Positions 24,936-34,900 are shown, numbered from the stretch's first letter. The stretch is 64,000 nt of DNA from Actinorhabdospora filicis (GCF_030269765.1 NZ_BSTX01000004.1:628990-692989); one strand, 5' to 3'. Program-made: numbers and translations. The notes: generated by a model not told the origin, from the sequence alone.

Positions 24936-26662
24936 GCGAACTGCTGATCCTGCGGCTCATCCGCCGCCACCTGCCCCGCGTCGCCCTGGCCGCCCTGGTG
25001 TCGGTGGGCGCCGAACTCGCCGGGATCGGCCTCATCGCCACCGCCACCTGGCTGCTGGCCCGCGCCGCCCAGCAGCCCCCGCTGACCGCGCTCACCGTGG
25101 CCATCGTCGCCGTCCGCGCCCTGGCCATCGGCCGCGGCGGACTGCGCTACCTGGAACGCCTCGCCGGGCACGACGCCGTCCTGCGCGCCCTCGCCGAGCT
25201 GCGCGCCCGCGTCTACGCCGCCCTCACCCCCCTGGCGCCGGCCGGGCTGCGGAACCTGCGCGGCGGCGACCTGCTCACCCGCTTCGTGGCCGACGTCGAC
25301 GCCGTCCAGGACCTGCTCCTGCGCTGCCTGCTGCCCGCCGCGACCGCGCTTGTCACCACCGCCGCCGTCCTGGTGTTCGTGGGCGCCTTCTCGCCCCTGG
25401 CCGCGCTCGTCGTCCTCGGCGGCGCGCTCATCGCCGGTGTGTTCCTGCCGTGGCTGGCCGGGCGCCTCGCGCGCGCCTCCGCCCGCCGCACCGCCCAGGC
25501 CCGCGCCGACCTGTCCACCGCCACCGTCGACCTCGTCCACGGCGCCGCCGACCTCACCGCCTACGGCGCCGCCGGGCGCAAGGTCGCCGAGGCCACCGCC
25601 ATCGCCGGCGACCTCGCCGCCGCCGAACGCCACGGCTCGGCCGTCGCCGCCCTCGTCGGCGCGATCGGCCTGGCCACCCAGGGCGCGGCCGTCATCGGCG
25701 TCCTCCTCGCCGCGCGGGCCACCGGCGGCATCGACCCGATCATGATCGCGGTCCTCTCACTGACCACCCTCGCCGCGTTCGAGGTGCTGCTGCCGCTCAC
25801 CGCCGCCGCCCGCCGCCTCCAGGAGGTGCGCGCCTCCGCGACCCGCCTGGCCGCCATCCTGGACGCCGCGCCACCCGTCCCCGACCCCGCCACGCCCGCC
25901 GAGGCCCCCACCGCGCCCGTCACCCTCACCCTCAGCGCCGCCCGCCCCGTCATCCCCGGCCGCGTCGCCGGTGACGGCGGCACCGACCTCGTCCTCGCCC
26001 CCGGCCACCGCGTGGCCGTCGTCGGGCCCTCCGGCGCGGGCAAGTCCATGCTGCTGGCCGCCCTCGTCCGCTTCGCCGAACACACCGGCGGCATCACCCT
26101 CAACGGCGTCGACATCGCCGACCTGCGCGGCGACGACGTCCGCCACCTGGTCTCCGGCGCCCTCTCCGACGCGCACGTCTTCCACGCCAGCATCGAGGAG
26201 AACCTGCGCGTGGCCTCGCCCCAGGCGTCCCCCGAGGCCGTCACCGCCGCGCTCACCGCCGCCGGGCTCGCCACCTGGACCGAGAGCCTCCCCAATGGCC
26301 TGGCCACCATCGTCGGCGAGGACGGCGACCAGATGTCCGGCGGACAGCGCCAGCGCCTCCTCCTCGCCCGCGCCCTGCTCGCCGACCCGCCCGTCCTGCT
26401 CCTCGACGAACCCACCGAGGGCCTCGACCCCGCCACCGCCGACGCCGTGCTCGCCGACGTCATGGCCGCCACCCCCAGCCGCTCGGTGCTCCTGGTGACG
26501 CACCGCCTGCGCGGGCTGGAGGCCGTCGACGAGATCCTGGTGCTGGACGACGGGCGCGTCACCGAACGCGGGACGCACGCCGCGCTCATCGAGCGCGGCG
26601 GGTACTACGCCGAACTGTGGGCCTCGCAGGAACTGGCCGAGGGACGCTACGCCGCCCTCTGA
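24932..26662 (+). CDS. cydC: thiol reductant ABC exporter subunit CydC
   Basis: 576 residues: TM domain (about 12-300) and ATPase domain (350-570). Motifs: Walker A GPSGAGKSM, signature QMSGGQRQRLLLA, Walker B LLLDEPTEGLD and switch His in VTHRLRG. GTG start overlaps the cydD stop. It forms a heterodimer with CydD. The gene ends exactly one base before the end of the convergent membrane protein gene, leaving no room for a separate terminator. Confidence 0.93.
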   Translation: MSELLILRLIRRHLPRVALAALVSVGAELAGIGLIATATWLLARAAQQPPLTALTVAIVAVRALAIGRGGLRYLERLAGHDAVLRALAELRARVYAALTPLAPAGLRNLRGGDLLTRFVADVDAVQDLLLRCLLPAATALVTTAAVLVFVGAFSPLAALVVLGGALIAGVFLPWLAGRLARASARRTAQARADLSTATVDLVHGAADLTAYGAAGRKVAEATAIAGDLAAAERHGSAVAALVGAIGLATQGAAVIGVLLAARATGGIDPIMIAVLSLTTLAAFEVLLPLTAAARRLQEVRASATRLAAILDAAPPVPDPATPAEAPTAPVTLTLSAARPVIPGRVAGDGGTDLVLAPGHRVAVVGPSGAGKSMLLAALVRFAEHTGGITLNGVDIADLRGDDVRHLVSGALSDAHVFHASIEENLRVASPQASPEAVTAALTAAGLATWTESLPNGLATIVGEDGDQMSGGQRQRLLLARALLADPPVLLLDEPTEGLDPATADAVLADVMAATPSRSVLLVTHRLRGLEAVDEILVLDDGRVTERGTHAALIERGGYYAELWASQELAEGRYAAL

Positions 26663-27238
26663 TCACCACCGGTCGCGCGGCGGGGCCGGCACCGGGGGGT
26701 TCTGCGGGGCGGGCCGCCGCTCGCCGGAGCTCCGGAACGACTGCAACAGCGCCGAGGCCGGTGAGTCCCGCTTCTCCGGCGCGAACGGCACCCCGCTGCG
26801 CAGCGCCCGCGCGCCCACGACCAGCATCTCGCCGAGCAGGCCGACGCCGATGGACAGCGTCATCTGCCGCGCCTCGGCGTGCATCCCGCCGACCTTGGTG
26901 GCCAGCAGCCCGAACCCCCCGTTGACCGCCAGCGAGAGCACCCACACCACGACCGTCCCGGCCGTGTACTTCTGCCACAGCACGCCCTCCCTGCGGAACA
27001 GCACCAGCGTCCCACCGCGGATCGCGCCCATCACCACGCCCAGCAGCCCGCCGCCGACGATCCACGCGATGTCGCGGGCGTCCACGAGGTCGAGTTTCGT
27101 CAGCTCGTAGACCGCGATCCCGCACAGGATCACCGGCGGCCCGCACAGGTCCCTCGCGTTCAGCGGCTCGCCGCGGAAGCGCTTCACGATCAGCGCGATC
27201 ACCGCGACCACGATCAGCGCCGTCATCCACCAGGACAT
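26663..27238 (-). CDS. membrane protein, DUF1453/CcdC-like, under TetR control
   Basis: 191 residues with about five TM segments (4-19, 32-50, 55-75, 90-112, 125-142). GGGLLGVVMGAIRGGTLVLF followed by VLWQKYTAGTVVVWVLSL is reminiscent of actinobacterial DUF1453 proteins. The C-terminal 50 residues are a Pro/Arg-rich cytoplasmic tail. ATG at 27238 is followed upstream by GGAG. It is divergent from a TetR gene and shares its two operator sites, so it is probably the regulated target. The function of the family is unknown. Confidence 0.7.
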   Translation of the reverse strand: MSWWMTALIVVAVIALIVKRFRGEPLNARDLCGPPVILCGIAVYELTKLDLVDARDIAWIVGGGLLGVVMGAIRGGTLVLFRREGVLWQKYTAGTVVVWVLSLAVNGGFGLLATKVGGMHAEARQMTLSIGVGLLGEMLVVGARALRSGVPFAPEKRDSPASALLQSFRSSGERRPAPQNPPVPAPPRDRW

Positions 27239-27251
27239 CAGAACTCCTTTA

Positions 27252-27292
27252 TTTGGCACGCTCGTGCTAAATAACGTAGCACAGTCGTGCTA
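27252..27292. promoter_or_regulatory. two TetR operator sites
   Basis: Site 1: TTTGGCACG-CT-CGTGCTAAA (27252-27271, one mismatched pair). Site 2: TAGCAC-AGTC-GTGCTA (27277-27292, perfect arms). The shared core GCAC(N2)TCGTGCTA recurs 23 bp apart within the 63-bp divergent gap. Confidence 0.7.
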
Positions 27293-27301
27293 TAAAAAGC
27301 C

Positions 27302-27943
27302 ATGCCCAAGATCGTGGACCCCGAGGAGCGCCGCCGCCTCGTCGCCGCCGCCGTCTTCCGCGTCGTGCGCCGCGACGGCATCGAACGCGCGACCCTCAAG
27401 GCCATCGCCGCCGAGGCCGGACTCGCCGTCGGCTCCGTCCGGCACTACTTCACCTCCCACGACGAGCTCATGCTCTTCGCGATGAACGAGATGGTCGACG
27501 GCGTCACCGCCCGCGTCCTCGAACACGCCGAGACCCTCAAACGGCCCGCGCCCGTCGCCGACCGCATGGCCCGCGCGGAGCAGCTCCTCGCCGAGTTCCT
27601 GCCCCTCGACGAACGCCGCATGGACGAAGTCGTCGTCTGGCTGGAATTCGCCGTCGCCGCCCGCACCCGCCCCGAGCTGGCCACCCACGTCCGCAGACTG
27701 CATGACGGCGAGCGCATGATCGTGCGCCGCGTGCTCGGGCGCGCCGAGGAGTCGGGACGGCTGCGCCCCGGGCTCGACCTGGACCTGGAGGCGGAGCGCC
27801 TGTGCGCCGTCCTCGACGGCCTGGCCGTGGCGGCGGCGCTACGGCCGGAGGCGCACGACCCGGAACGGTCGATGGGGGTATTGAGGACGCACCTGGCGGG
27901 GCTGAGCGTGGAGGGTTTAGCGGAGGATCACTCCGTGTCGTAG
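27302..27943 (+). CDS. TetR family regulator
   Basis: 213 residues. N-terminal DNA-binding helices (12-55: RRRLVAAAVFRVVRRDGIER, then AIAAEAGLAVGSVRHYFTSH) and a C-terminal domain typical of BetI/TetR_C_6-like repressors (VWLEFAVAARTRPELATHVR). Divergent from the 26663-27238 membrane protein with two matching palindromes between them. ATG at 27302 follows TATAAAAAGCC. The last 16 bp overlap the convergent gene at 27928. The inducing ligand is unknown. Confidence 0.9.
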   Translation: MPKIVDPEERRRLVAAAVFRVVRRDGIERATLKAIAAEAGLAVGSVRHYFTSHDELMLFAMNEMVDGVTARVLEHAETLKRPAPVADRMARAEQLLAEFLPLDERRMDEVVVWLEFAVAARTRPELATHVRRLHDGERMIVRRVLGRAEESGRLRPGLDLDLEAERLCAVLDGLAVAAALRPEAHDPERSMGVLRTHLAGLSVEGLAEDHSVS

Positions 27944-28365
27944 TGCCACACCGCGAACACCGCGCAGGCCACGTCGAGCGCGATGGCGAACGCCTGCAGA
28001 CCGCAGCAGAGCGGCGCGAAGAGCAGCCCAGGCGGGCCCTGGAACACCGGGATCAGCCCCACCGCGAGCGCCACGGCCGCCGCGAGGCCGCTCCAGCCCA
28101 GAAACGCGATGGGGGCTTTCAGCCGCACGCCCAACGCGAGCGCGCCCCCGGCGATGACGGCGGCGGCACTGGCGAAAACCATCACCCAGCCGGCCGCGGG
28201 CACAGGCCGCGCCCAGGGTGTCAGCGCGAGCACCGGGACGGCGGCCAGGAGCGTTCCCCCACCGGCGGTGGCGGCGACCGTGCGCGTCCTCAGGTAACTG
28301 TCGGAGTCGGGTACCCGGATCCGCGTGGGTACCGGCTCGGGACGCGGCGATTCGGGTTCGGGCAT
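27928..28365 (-). CDS. small four-TM membrane protein
   Basis: 145 residues. A Pro/Glu/Arg-rich N-terminus (1-32) is followed by TM segments around 35-52, 60-80, 90-108 and 115-135, with PLCCGLQAFAIALDVACAVF in the last part. ATG at 28365 has GGAGGTG 5 nt upstream; the much longer upstream frame is a shadow of copC. No family recognised. Convergent with the TetR gene (16-bp overlap) and divergent from copC, so a link to copper is possible but unsupported. Confidence 0.6.
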   Translation of the reverse strand: MPEPESPRPEPVPTRIRVPDSDSYLRTRTVAATAGGGTLLAAVPVLALTPWARPVPAAGWVMVFASAAAVIAGGALALGVRLKAPIAFLGWSGLAAAVALAVGLIPVFQGPPGLLFAPLCCGLQAFAIALDVACAVFAVWHYDTE

Positions 28366-28509
28366 GGGGCACCTCCATCGACCCCCGCCGGGCAACGGGC
28401 GTCCCCCGCAACCTAAGCCCCACGCGTCCCACCACGCTCCGGAATGTGCGCGGGCACACCTACCCGGGCCGCCGGGAACTTTCCAGCGGCCACCGACGAC
28501 AATCCCGAC

Positions 28510-29085
28510 GTGACCAAACCCCGGCTCATCCTCGCGGCCCTCGCCGCGGCCTTCGCCTTCGTCCTGGTGACCGCGACTCCCGCCTCGGCGCACGCGCGTC
28601 TGCTGTCCTCCGACCCGAAGGACGGCGCCGCGCTGGCCACCGCGCCCAAGCAGGCGGTCCTGGAGTTCTCCGAGCGCCTGGACGCCAAGTCCACGCAGAT
28701 CGCGGTGACCGACTCCTCCGGCGGCGTCGTCCCGTCCTCGCCGTTCACCGTGGACGGCCAGAAGCTCACCCAGCCGCTGTCGCTGACGGTGGCCGGCACC
28801 TACACGATCGGGTACCGCCTGGTCTCCGAGGACGGCCACCGCGTCGACGGGAAGCTGACCTTCTCGGTGCAGACCGGCACGACCCCCAGCGAGGCCGCCT
28901 CGGCGGGGACGTCGCCGTCGGGCACGGTCCCCTCGCCGCTGAAGTCGGAGGTCAAGTCGACCGCCGACCAGATCGCCGAGACCTCCGGCACCACCATCTG
29001 GTGGATCGCCGGTGCCGTCGCGCTCGCCGTCGGCCTCTTCGTCGCGGTCAGCGCCATGCGCAAGAGGAACGCCCGCCGGCCGTGA
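28510..29085 (+). CDS. copC: CopC-domain copper-binding protein
   Basis: 191 residues. Signal peptide (PRLILAALAAAFAFVLVTAT) ends at ASA, so the mature protein starts with His (HARLLSSDPKDGA), the N-terminal copper ligand of CopC. SEDGHRVDGKLTFSV gives the second conserved His. After a Ser/Thr/Pro linker, one C-terminal TM (about 165-184) anchors it. GTG start at 28510 with GACAAT ending 6 nt upstream (leaderless-like). It lies directly before the CopD-CtaG gene and would bind copper outside the membrane for uptake or tolerance. Confidence 0.88.
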   Translation: MTKPRLILAALAAAFAFVLVTATPASAHARLLSSDPKDGAALATAPKQAVLEFSERLDAKSTQIAVTDSSGGVVPSSPFTVDGQKLTQPLSLTVAGTYTIGYRLVSEDGHRVDGKLTFSVQTGTTPSEAASAGTSPSGTVPSPLKSEVKSTADQIAETSGTTIWWIAGAVALAVGLFVAVSAMRKRNARRP

Positions 29086-29107
29086 GACGCTCGCCGCGCG
29101 AGGCACC

Positions 29108-29135
29108 CCCGGGGGAAGCGGCCGCTCCCCCCGGG
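29108..29135 (+). promoter_or_regulatory. strong hairpin between copC and copD
   Basis: CCCGGGGGAAGCGG / CCGCTCCCCCCGGG, 14-bp arms with a single mismatch and no loop, lying 22 bp after the copC stop. It may attenuate or stabilise the copC-copD mRNA; no T run, so a terminator role is doubtful. Confidence 0.45.
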
Positions 29136-29150
29136 AGCACCATCAATGCC

Positions 29151-31151
29151 GTGACCGACGCCGCGCCCGCCCGCCGTCCGCTGCCCGTGTGGCCGCTCGC
29201 CGGAGCCCTCGTCGCGGCCGTCGTGGTCGCGGCGGTGGCGCTGCGGCTGGGCGGCGGCGTCCGCATCGTCGAGGTCCCGGGACTGCCGACCGCCGACCCG
29301 GTGGTGGCGTGGCTGCTGCCGGTCGCCAAGCTCGTCGGCGACCTCTCCGCGGCCCTCACCATCGGGTGCCTCGTCGCGGCGGCGTTCTTCGTGCGCAGCG
29401 CCGACGGGCGCATCGGCGCGCAGGCCTACCGCTGGCTGCGCGTGGGCGCGCTGTCGGGCGCGCTGTGGGTCGCCGCGTCGCTGGTGATCCTGCCCGCCAA
29501 CTACGCCGACCTGATGGCCTGGCCCCTGTCGAACGTGACGACCGAGGGCCTGTGGAGCTTCATCGTCGACACCGAGAACGGCACCGCCTACGCCCTCACC
29601 GCGTTCCTGGCGCTGCTGGCGGCCGTCATCGCCGGGCGCACGTTCACCGTCACCGGCGCCGCGGTCGCCGCGATCCTGGCGATCCTGGCCGTCCTCCCGC
29701 CGGTCTTCACCGGCCACTCCGCGGCCTCGGGCAACCACCAGATCGCGGTGGACTCGATGGTCCTGCACGTCGTCGGCGCCGCCCTGTGGGTCGGCGGCCT
29801 GGCCGCGCTGCTGCTCGCCCGCCGCGACCGCGCCGAGGTCGCCGCCCGCTACAGCCGCCTCGCGCTCGCCTGCTTCGGCGCGGTGGCCCTGTCCGGCGTC
29901 ATCAACGCCGCCACCCGCATCGAATCCCTCGACTACCTCGCCACCACCGACTACGGACGCGAGGTCACCCTCAAGGCGCTCGCCCTCATCGTCCTGGGCG
30001 CCGTCGGCTACTGGCACCGCGCCCACACCCTCCCGAAGGTCGGCGAGACGAACGCGTTCCGCCGCCTGGCCGCCGCCGAGCTCGTCGTCATGGGCGCCAC
30101 CTTCGGACTCGCCGTCGCCCTCGGCCGCACACCCCCACCGCCGACCGCCCCCCGCGACGAGACCGCCGCGCGCTCGCTGCTCGGCTTCGACCTGCCCGGC
30201 CCGGTCAGCGCCAAGGCGATCCTGGTCGACTGGTACCCCGAGATCATCGTCTGCACCGTCGCGCTCACCGCGATCACGCTGTACCTGCTGGGCGTGCGCC
30301 GCCTGCGCAAACGCGGCGACGCGTGGTCGGCGGTCCGCACCGCCCTGTGGATCGCCGGCTGGTGCCTGGCGATCTTCGTGACCTCCTCGGGCATGGGCCG
30401 CTACGGGATGGTGCTGTTCAGCATCCACATGGTCCAGCACATGACGATCAACATGCTGGTGCCGATCCTGCTGGTCCTGTCGGCGCCCATCACCCTCGCG
30501 CTGCGCGCCCTCAAACCCGTCCGGGACGGCCGGGGCCCGCGCGAATGGCTCACGCTGGTCCTGCACTCCAAGCCCGTCAAGTTCGTCTCGCACCCGCTGA
30601 TCGCGCTGGGCATCTACGTGGCCTCGCTGTACATGATGTACTTCACCGGCCTGTTCTACTGGGCGATGAAGTCGCACGCCGGGCACCTGATGATGCTCGC
30701 GCACTTCCTGGCCGCCGGGAGCCTGTTCTTCTGGCTGCTCATCGGCCCCGACCCGGCCCCCCGCAACATCCCCTACCCCGCGCGCGTCCTGATGATGTTC
30801 GTCGCGGTCGCCTTCCACGCCATCTTCGGGCTCACCGTCATGCAGTCCACCGACCTGCTGGCCGCCGACTGGTACAACGCCCTCGGCCGCACCTGGGGCG
30901 ACACCCCCATGGCCGACCAGCGCGCCGGTGGCGGCATCGCCTGGGCCTTCGGCGAGGCCCCCAGCCTCGTCGTCCTCGTCGCGCTCCTCGCCCAGTGGTC
31001 GAAGAGCGAGGACAAGGAGGCCCGCCGCCTCGACCGGGCCGCCAAGCGCGCGCAGGAGACCGGGCGGCCCGAAGAGGACCCGCACGAGGTCTATAACGCC
31101 TACCTGGCGGAGCTGGCGGAGAAGGACCGCGCGGCGGGGCTGCGGGACTGA
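29151..31151 (+). CDS. fused CopD copper permease and CtaG-type oxidase assembly protein
   Basis: 666 residues. The N-terminal half has about eight TMs typical of CopD (VFTGHSAASGNHQIAVDSM, then VLHVVGAALWVGGLAALLLA). From about residue 345 the CtaG (caa3 assembly factor) domain follows: WYPEIIVCTVALTAITLYLLG, FSIHMVQHMTINMLVPILLV, and HAIFGLTVMQS. Such fusions are common in actinobacteria and link copper import to cytochrome oxidase assembly. The start is uncertain: GTG 29151 has CACCAT 7 nt upstream, while GTG 29082 overlaps the copC stop in frame (GTGA). Short acidic/basic cytoplasmic tail. Confidence 0.88.
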   Translation: MTDAAPARRPLPVWPLAGALVAAVVVAAVALRLGGGVRIVEVPGLPTADPVVAWLLPVAKLVGDLSAALTIGCLVAAAFFVRSADGRIGAQAYRWLRVGALSGALWVAASLVILPANYADLMAWPLSNVTTEGLWSFIVDTENGTAYALTAFLALLAAVIAGRTFTVTGAAVAAILAILAVLPPVFTGHSAASGNHQIAVDSMVLHVVGAALWVGGLAALLLARRDRAEVAARYSRLALACFGAVALSGVINAATRIESLDYLATTDYGREVTLKALALIVLGAVGYWHRAHTLPKVGETNAFRRLAAAELVVMGATFGLAVALGRTPPPPTAPRDETAARSLLGFDLPGPVSAKAILVDWYPEIIVCTVALTAITLYLLGVRRLRKRGDAWSAVRTALWIAGWCLAIFVTSSGMGRYGMVLFSIHMVQHMTINMLVPILLVLSAPITLALRALKPVRDGRGPREWLTLVLHSKPVKFVSHPLIALGIYVASLYMMYFTGLFYWAMKSHAGHLMMLAHFLAAGSLFFWLLIGPDPAPRNIPYPARVLMMFVAVAFHAIFGLTVMQSTDLLAADWYNALGRTWGDTPMADQRAGGGIAWAFGEAPSLVVLVALLAQWSKSEDKEARRLDRAAKRAQETGRPEEDPHEVYNAYLAELAEKDRAAGLRD

Positions 31152-31160
31152 GGCCGACGG

Positions 31161-31181
31161 CCCCGGGACACGCGCCCGGGG
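31161..31181 (+). terminator. hairpin after copD
   Basis: CCCCGGG / CCCGGGG stem of 7 bp with a 7-nt loop, 9 bp after the stop. GC-rich with no T run; a weak terminator candidate. Confidence 0.35.
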
Positions 31182-31947
31182 GAGCGGCGGCGATGCCGAC
31201 CGGGCGCTCGCCCATCGCCGGTTCCAGGCCGGGACGGTGATGCCGCGCGGACCGGGTGAGGACCCGGCCCGCGCCCGCCTCCGTGAGCGCGGAAACGGCG
31301 CGCCGGGTGCGCTCGGCGGCCACGAGGGACTCTCGTGGTGTCGTGTGGTGCGCGCCGGTGATGAGCCGTGTGACGCGGCCGGAGGCGATCGCGCCGAGCG
31401 GTATCGGGTGGACCTTCGCCCCGGCCACCGGCCACTGTGGACCGGCGGGAACGGCACGACCCGGTGCCCGACCGTCATGCGCGCGAGCACGGCGGGTCTC
31501 TCCGCGAGTCAAGGTGACATCGAGCCGTACTCGCCGCCTTGAACGTGCCGTGCATCCGGGCTCGCCGAGGAGGCGGCTCCAGGCGGGTGAGGCGCCGGAA
31601 GAGGCCCGGACGGCTCCACGGGCCGTGCACAGGCGCGCTTCCATGCGGCGAGCGTGGGCCGTGTCGTGCCCGCGTGACGGTGAACGGGCCTGAGGGGGCG
31701 CATTGCCCGTGCCGGTTCGGGGAGCCTCGCGGTGGAGCCGGTGACCGGTCACCGCGAGCTCGCATCGACGGCCGGAGTGGCGAGTGTGGGTCGTCTCGCG
31801 CCCGTGCCGAGGGGGCACATCGTCCGTACCGGCTCGCGGAACCTCGCGGCGGAGCCGGTGACCGGCCATCGCGAGCTCGCACCGGCGGCCGGAGCGGCAC
31901 GCCGGTCACCCCACGCCGATCACCCCACACCGGCCCCCCGGCCGCCT
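31182..31947. other. non-coding gap with degenerate repeats
   Basis: A 766-bp stretch between convergent copD and SARP genes. Open frames occur but have low-complexity Arg/Pro/His/Ala translations, no ribosome site and no family likeness. The right part holds diverged tandem repeats (see 31692-31897). It could be remnant coding sequence or a spacer; no mobile element ends are seen. Confidence 0.5.
31692..31897. repeat. two diverged tandem repeats, 117-bp period
   Basis: Copy 1 begins GAGGGGGCG at 31692 and copy 2 begins GAGGGGGCA at 31809. Both then contain CCGG(T/C)TCG(G/C)GGA, GAGCCGGTGACCGG, GCGAGCTCGCA and ACGGCCGGAG or CGGCCGGAG at matching places, roughly 80% alike by eye. A partial third copy (GCGAG.GTGGG.CGT.TCG) appears near 31648. 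Confidence 0.6.
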
Positions 31948-34900
31948 CTAGCGCGGGTTCACCCGCCGTCCCGGATCGGGTTCCTTGCGCCACCCCGCCA
32001 GGCGGGGCACGCGCGCCTCGCCGCCGATGACCTCGTCGCGGTCCCGCGCGCGGCCACGTGCGTAGGCCGCCTCGTAGGCGTTCTTGCCCAGCAGGGCACG
32101 CGCGGCCTCCACCGTCTCGGCCACGTCGGGTGAGGACCGGTCGGGCATGCCCCGGACCAGGTGCGCCTCGCCCAGCAGCTCCGCCGCGCGCACGGACTCA
32201 CCGCGCGCCTGCGCCAGGGCCGCGGCGGCCTCGATCGCCTGCGAGACGATCGGCCCGTCACCGGTGGCCGAGGACAGCTCCCGCGACTCGGCCAGCGCCG
32301 CGTCGGCGGTCTCCAGGTCGCCCAGGACCAGCGCCAGCCGTGCCCGGGCCGTGGCGTGCAGCGCCTGGAGATGCGGCGGACCGGCGCACAGGTCCAGCGA
32401 GGGTTCCACGTCTCGCAGCGCTTCGGCGGCCTGCTCGAAGCGCCCTTCACGGCGGTGGACGTCGGAGAGGAACACCCCGGCGTGGACGACGTTATTGTGC
32501 TCGGCGACTCCCCGTGCCGCCGCCAGTGCCCGCTTCAGGGCGTCCACGTCGCCCTGCGCGCGGCGGACGTGCAGCTGCGAGAAGCCCGGGTCGGCGCCCA
32601 GTTCGTCCTCGGCGGTGATGGCGCGCGCGTACAGCGCGGTGGCGACCTCGCGCTCGCCGCGCCACATGGCCATGTCGGCCTGCTCGGCGAGCACGAAGGA
32701 CAGCCCCCAGCGGTCGCCGTTGACGCCGTAGATCTCGGCGGCCGTGGCGAGGCGCTCGGCGGCGGTGTCGAGGTCGCCGAGGTTGATGAGCAGCGCGCCC
32801 TGGAAGCAGTTGACGGTGGCGCGCATCCACGGGTCGGGGTCGTCGCGCATGGGTTCGGTATCGCGGATGGCGGTGGCGTCCTGCTGGCACATGACGACCA
32901 CGGTCATGTCGACCAGCCGCAGCAGCGGGTGGGCGGCGCGCAGGCCGTGGGCGTCGCGGATCTCGCGGGCCTTGTGCATGTAGGCGAGGATGTGCCCGGC
33001 GTCGGGTTCGGCGTCGAAGGCGTGGAAGGCCCCGACGGCGTTGACCACGGCCCGGTGCAGCGGTGCGGCCTCGCCGTCCATGCGGAGGGCCTCGGTGGCC
33101 ATCTGCGCGCCCTCGACGCGTCGTCCCCGCAGCCACCAGTACCAGCCGAGCGCGGCGACGACGCGCAGGGCGATGTCGGCGCGGCCCTCACGGACGCCCC
33201 AGCGGTAGGCGGCCATCAGGTTCTCGTACTCGTGGGTGATGAGGTCGAGCGCGGTGAGCTGTTCCCCGGTGCGCAGCACCGGCTCCAGCCGCTCGGCGAG
33301 GGCGATGTGGTGGAGGGCGTGGCGTTCGTGGACGGGGACGGTCAGCCGCTCGGCCGCGTACTCCCGGATGGTCTCCAGGAGCCGGTACCGGCCGTCGGCA
33401 CTGTGAACAACGAGCGACTTGTCGACCAGTGACGCCAGCGCGTCGAGCGGGTCGTCGTCGGTGACCGCCTCGACGGCGTCCAGCGTCGCGCCGCCGGCGA
33501 AGACCGACAGGCGCGCGAGGAGGTCGCGCTCGGCGTCGTCGAGCAGCTCCCAGCTCCAGTCGACCACCGCGCGCAGGGTGCGGTGCCGGGGCAGCGCGGT
33601 GCGGTCGCCGCCGGTGAGGACCCGGAAGCGCGCGTCGAGGCGCGCGGCGAGCTCGGCGGGCGTCATGGACCGCAGGCGCGCGGCGGCCAGCTCGATGGCC
33701 AGCGGCAGCCCGTCCAGGCGGGCGCAGATCTCGTTGACGGCGGCGCGGTTGGCGCCCTCGACGGTGAAGTCGGGCCGGGCGGCGCGGCCGCGCTCGGCGA
33801 GCAGCCGCACGGCGTCGGCGGACGCCAGGGGCGCCACCGGGTAGAGGGTCTCGCCGTTGAGGCCGAGGGGCTCGCGGCTGGTGGCCAGGACGCGCACGCC
33901 CGGGCATTCGGCGAGCAGCCGCGCGGTGATCGCGGCGGCGGCGTCGATGAGGTGCTCGCAGTTGTCCAGCACCAGCAGGACGCGTTTGGTGCGCAGCGCG
34001 TTGATGAGGCGCGTGACCGGCTCGGAGGCCGGGGTGGGCGCGGTCCGCCGGGCGTAGGCGGTGTCGGTGAGGTCGAGGGCGGTCAGCAGCGCCGAGGGCA
34101 CCTCGGCGGGGTCGGCGATGGGCGCCAGCTCGACCAGGCGGACGTCGCCGCTGTCCCCGGCGGCGGTCTGGAGGGCCAGGCGGGTCTTGCCCGCGCCGCC
34201 GGGCCCGGTGAGGGTGATCAGCCGCGAGGGGATGCCGCGCAGCGCGGTCAGGTCGTCGTCGCGGCCGATGAAGGAGGTGAGCACGGCCGGGAGGTTGTCG
34301 CGGCGGGGCGCGGCCTGCCCGCGCAGGACCGCCTTGTGGACCTCGGTGAGCACCGGCGACGGGTCGACGCCCAGCTCCTCGGCGAGGTGCCCGCGGGTGG
34401 TCTCGAAGACCTGGAGGGCCTCGGCCTGCCGCCCGGCGGCGGCCAGCCCCCGCATGAGCTGCGCCTGCGCGCGCTCCGACAGGGGGTGCGCGGCGGCGCG
34501 CGCGTGCAGCGTGGAGAGGTCGGCGCGGCCGAGGGCCAGCTCGGCCTCGGCGAGGTCGAGCCCGGCTTCCTCACGGCGCAGGGTCAGTGCGGTGGCGGTC
34601 TCGGCGGCGACCTCTTCGAGGGCGTCGGGACGCTCGCCGCGCCACAGCTCCCGCGCCCGGCGCAGGACCGCCGCAGCGGTGTCGTGGTCCCCGGACTCCA
34701 GGTGCGCGCGGCCCTCGGCGGCCAGCGCGGTGAACCGGTGGGCGTCGACGGCCTCCGGCGGCAGGCCGAGGCGGTAGCCGAAGGGCCCGGAGGCGATCAG
34801 GTCGCGGTCGCGCAGGGCGGTCCGCAGGCGGGAGACGGCGGACTGGACGGTGTTGGCCGCGACCGGGGCGTCCGGCCACAGCGCGGCCGCGATGCGGTCG

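Noticed and set aside
30838..31993. Open frames on both strands in the gap after copD
   Set aside because: Arg/Pro/His-rich translations change character with the frame and follow the repeats; no ribosome site or recognised family, so not called as genes.
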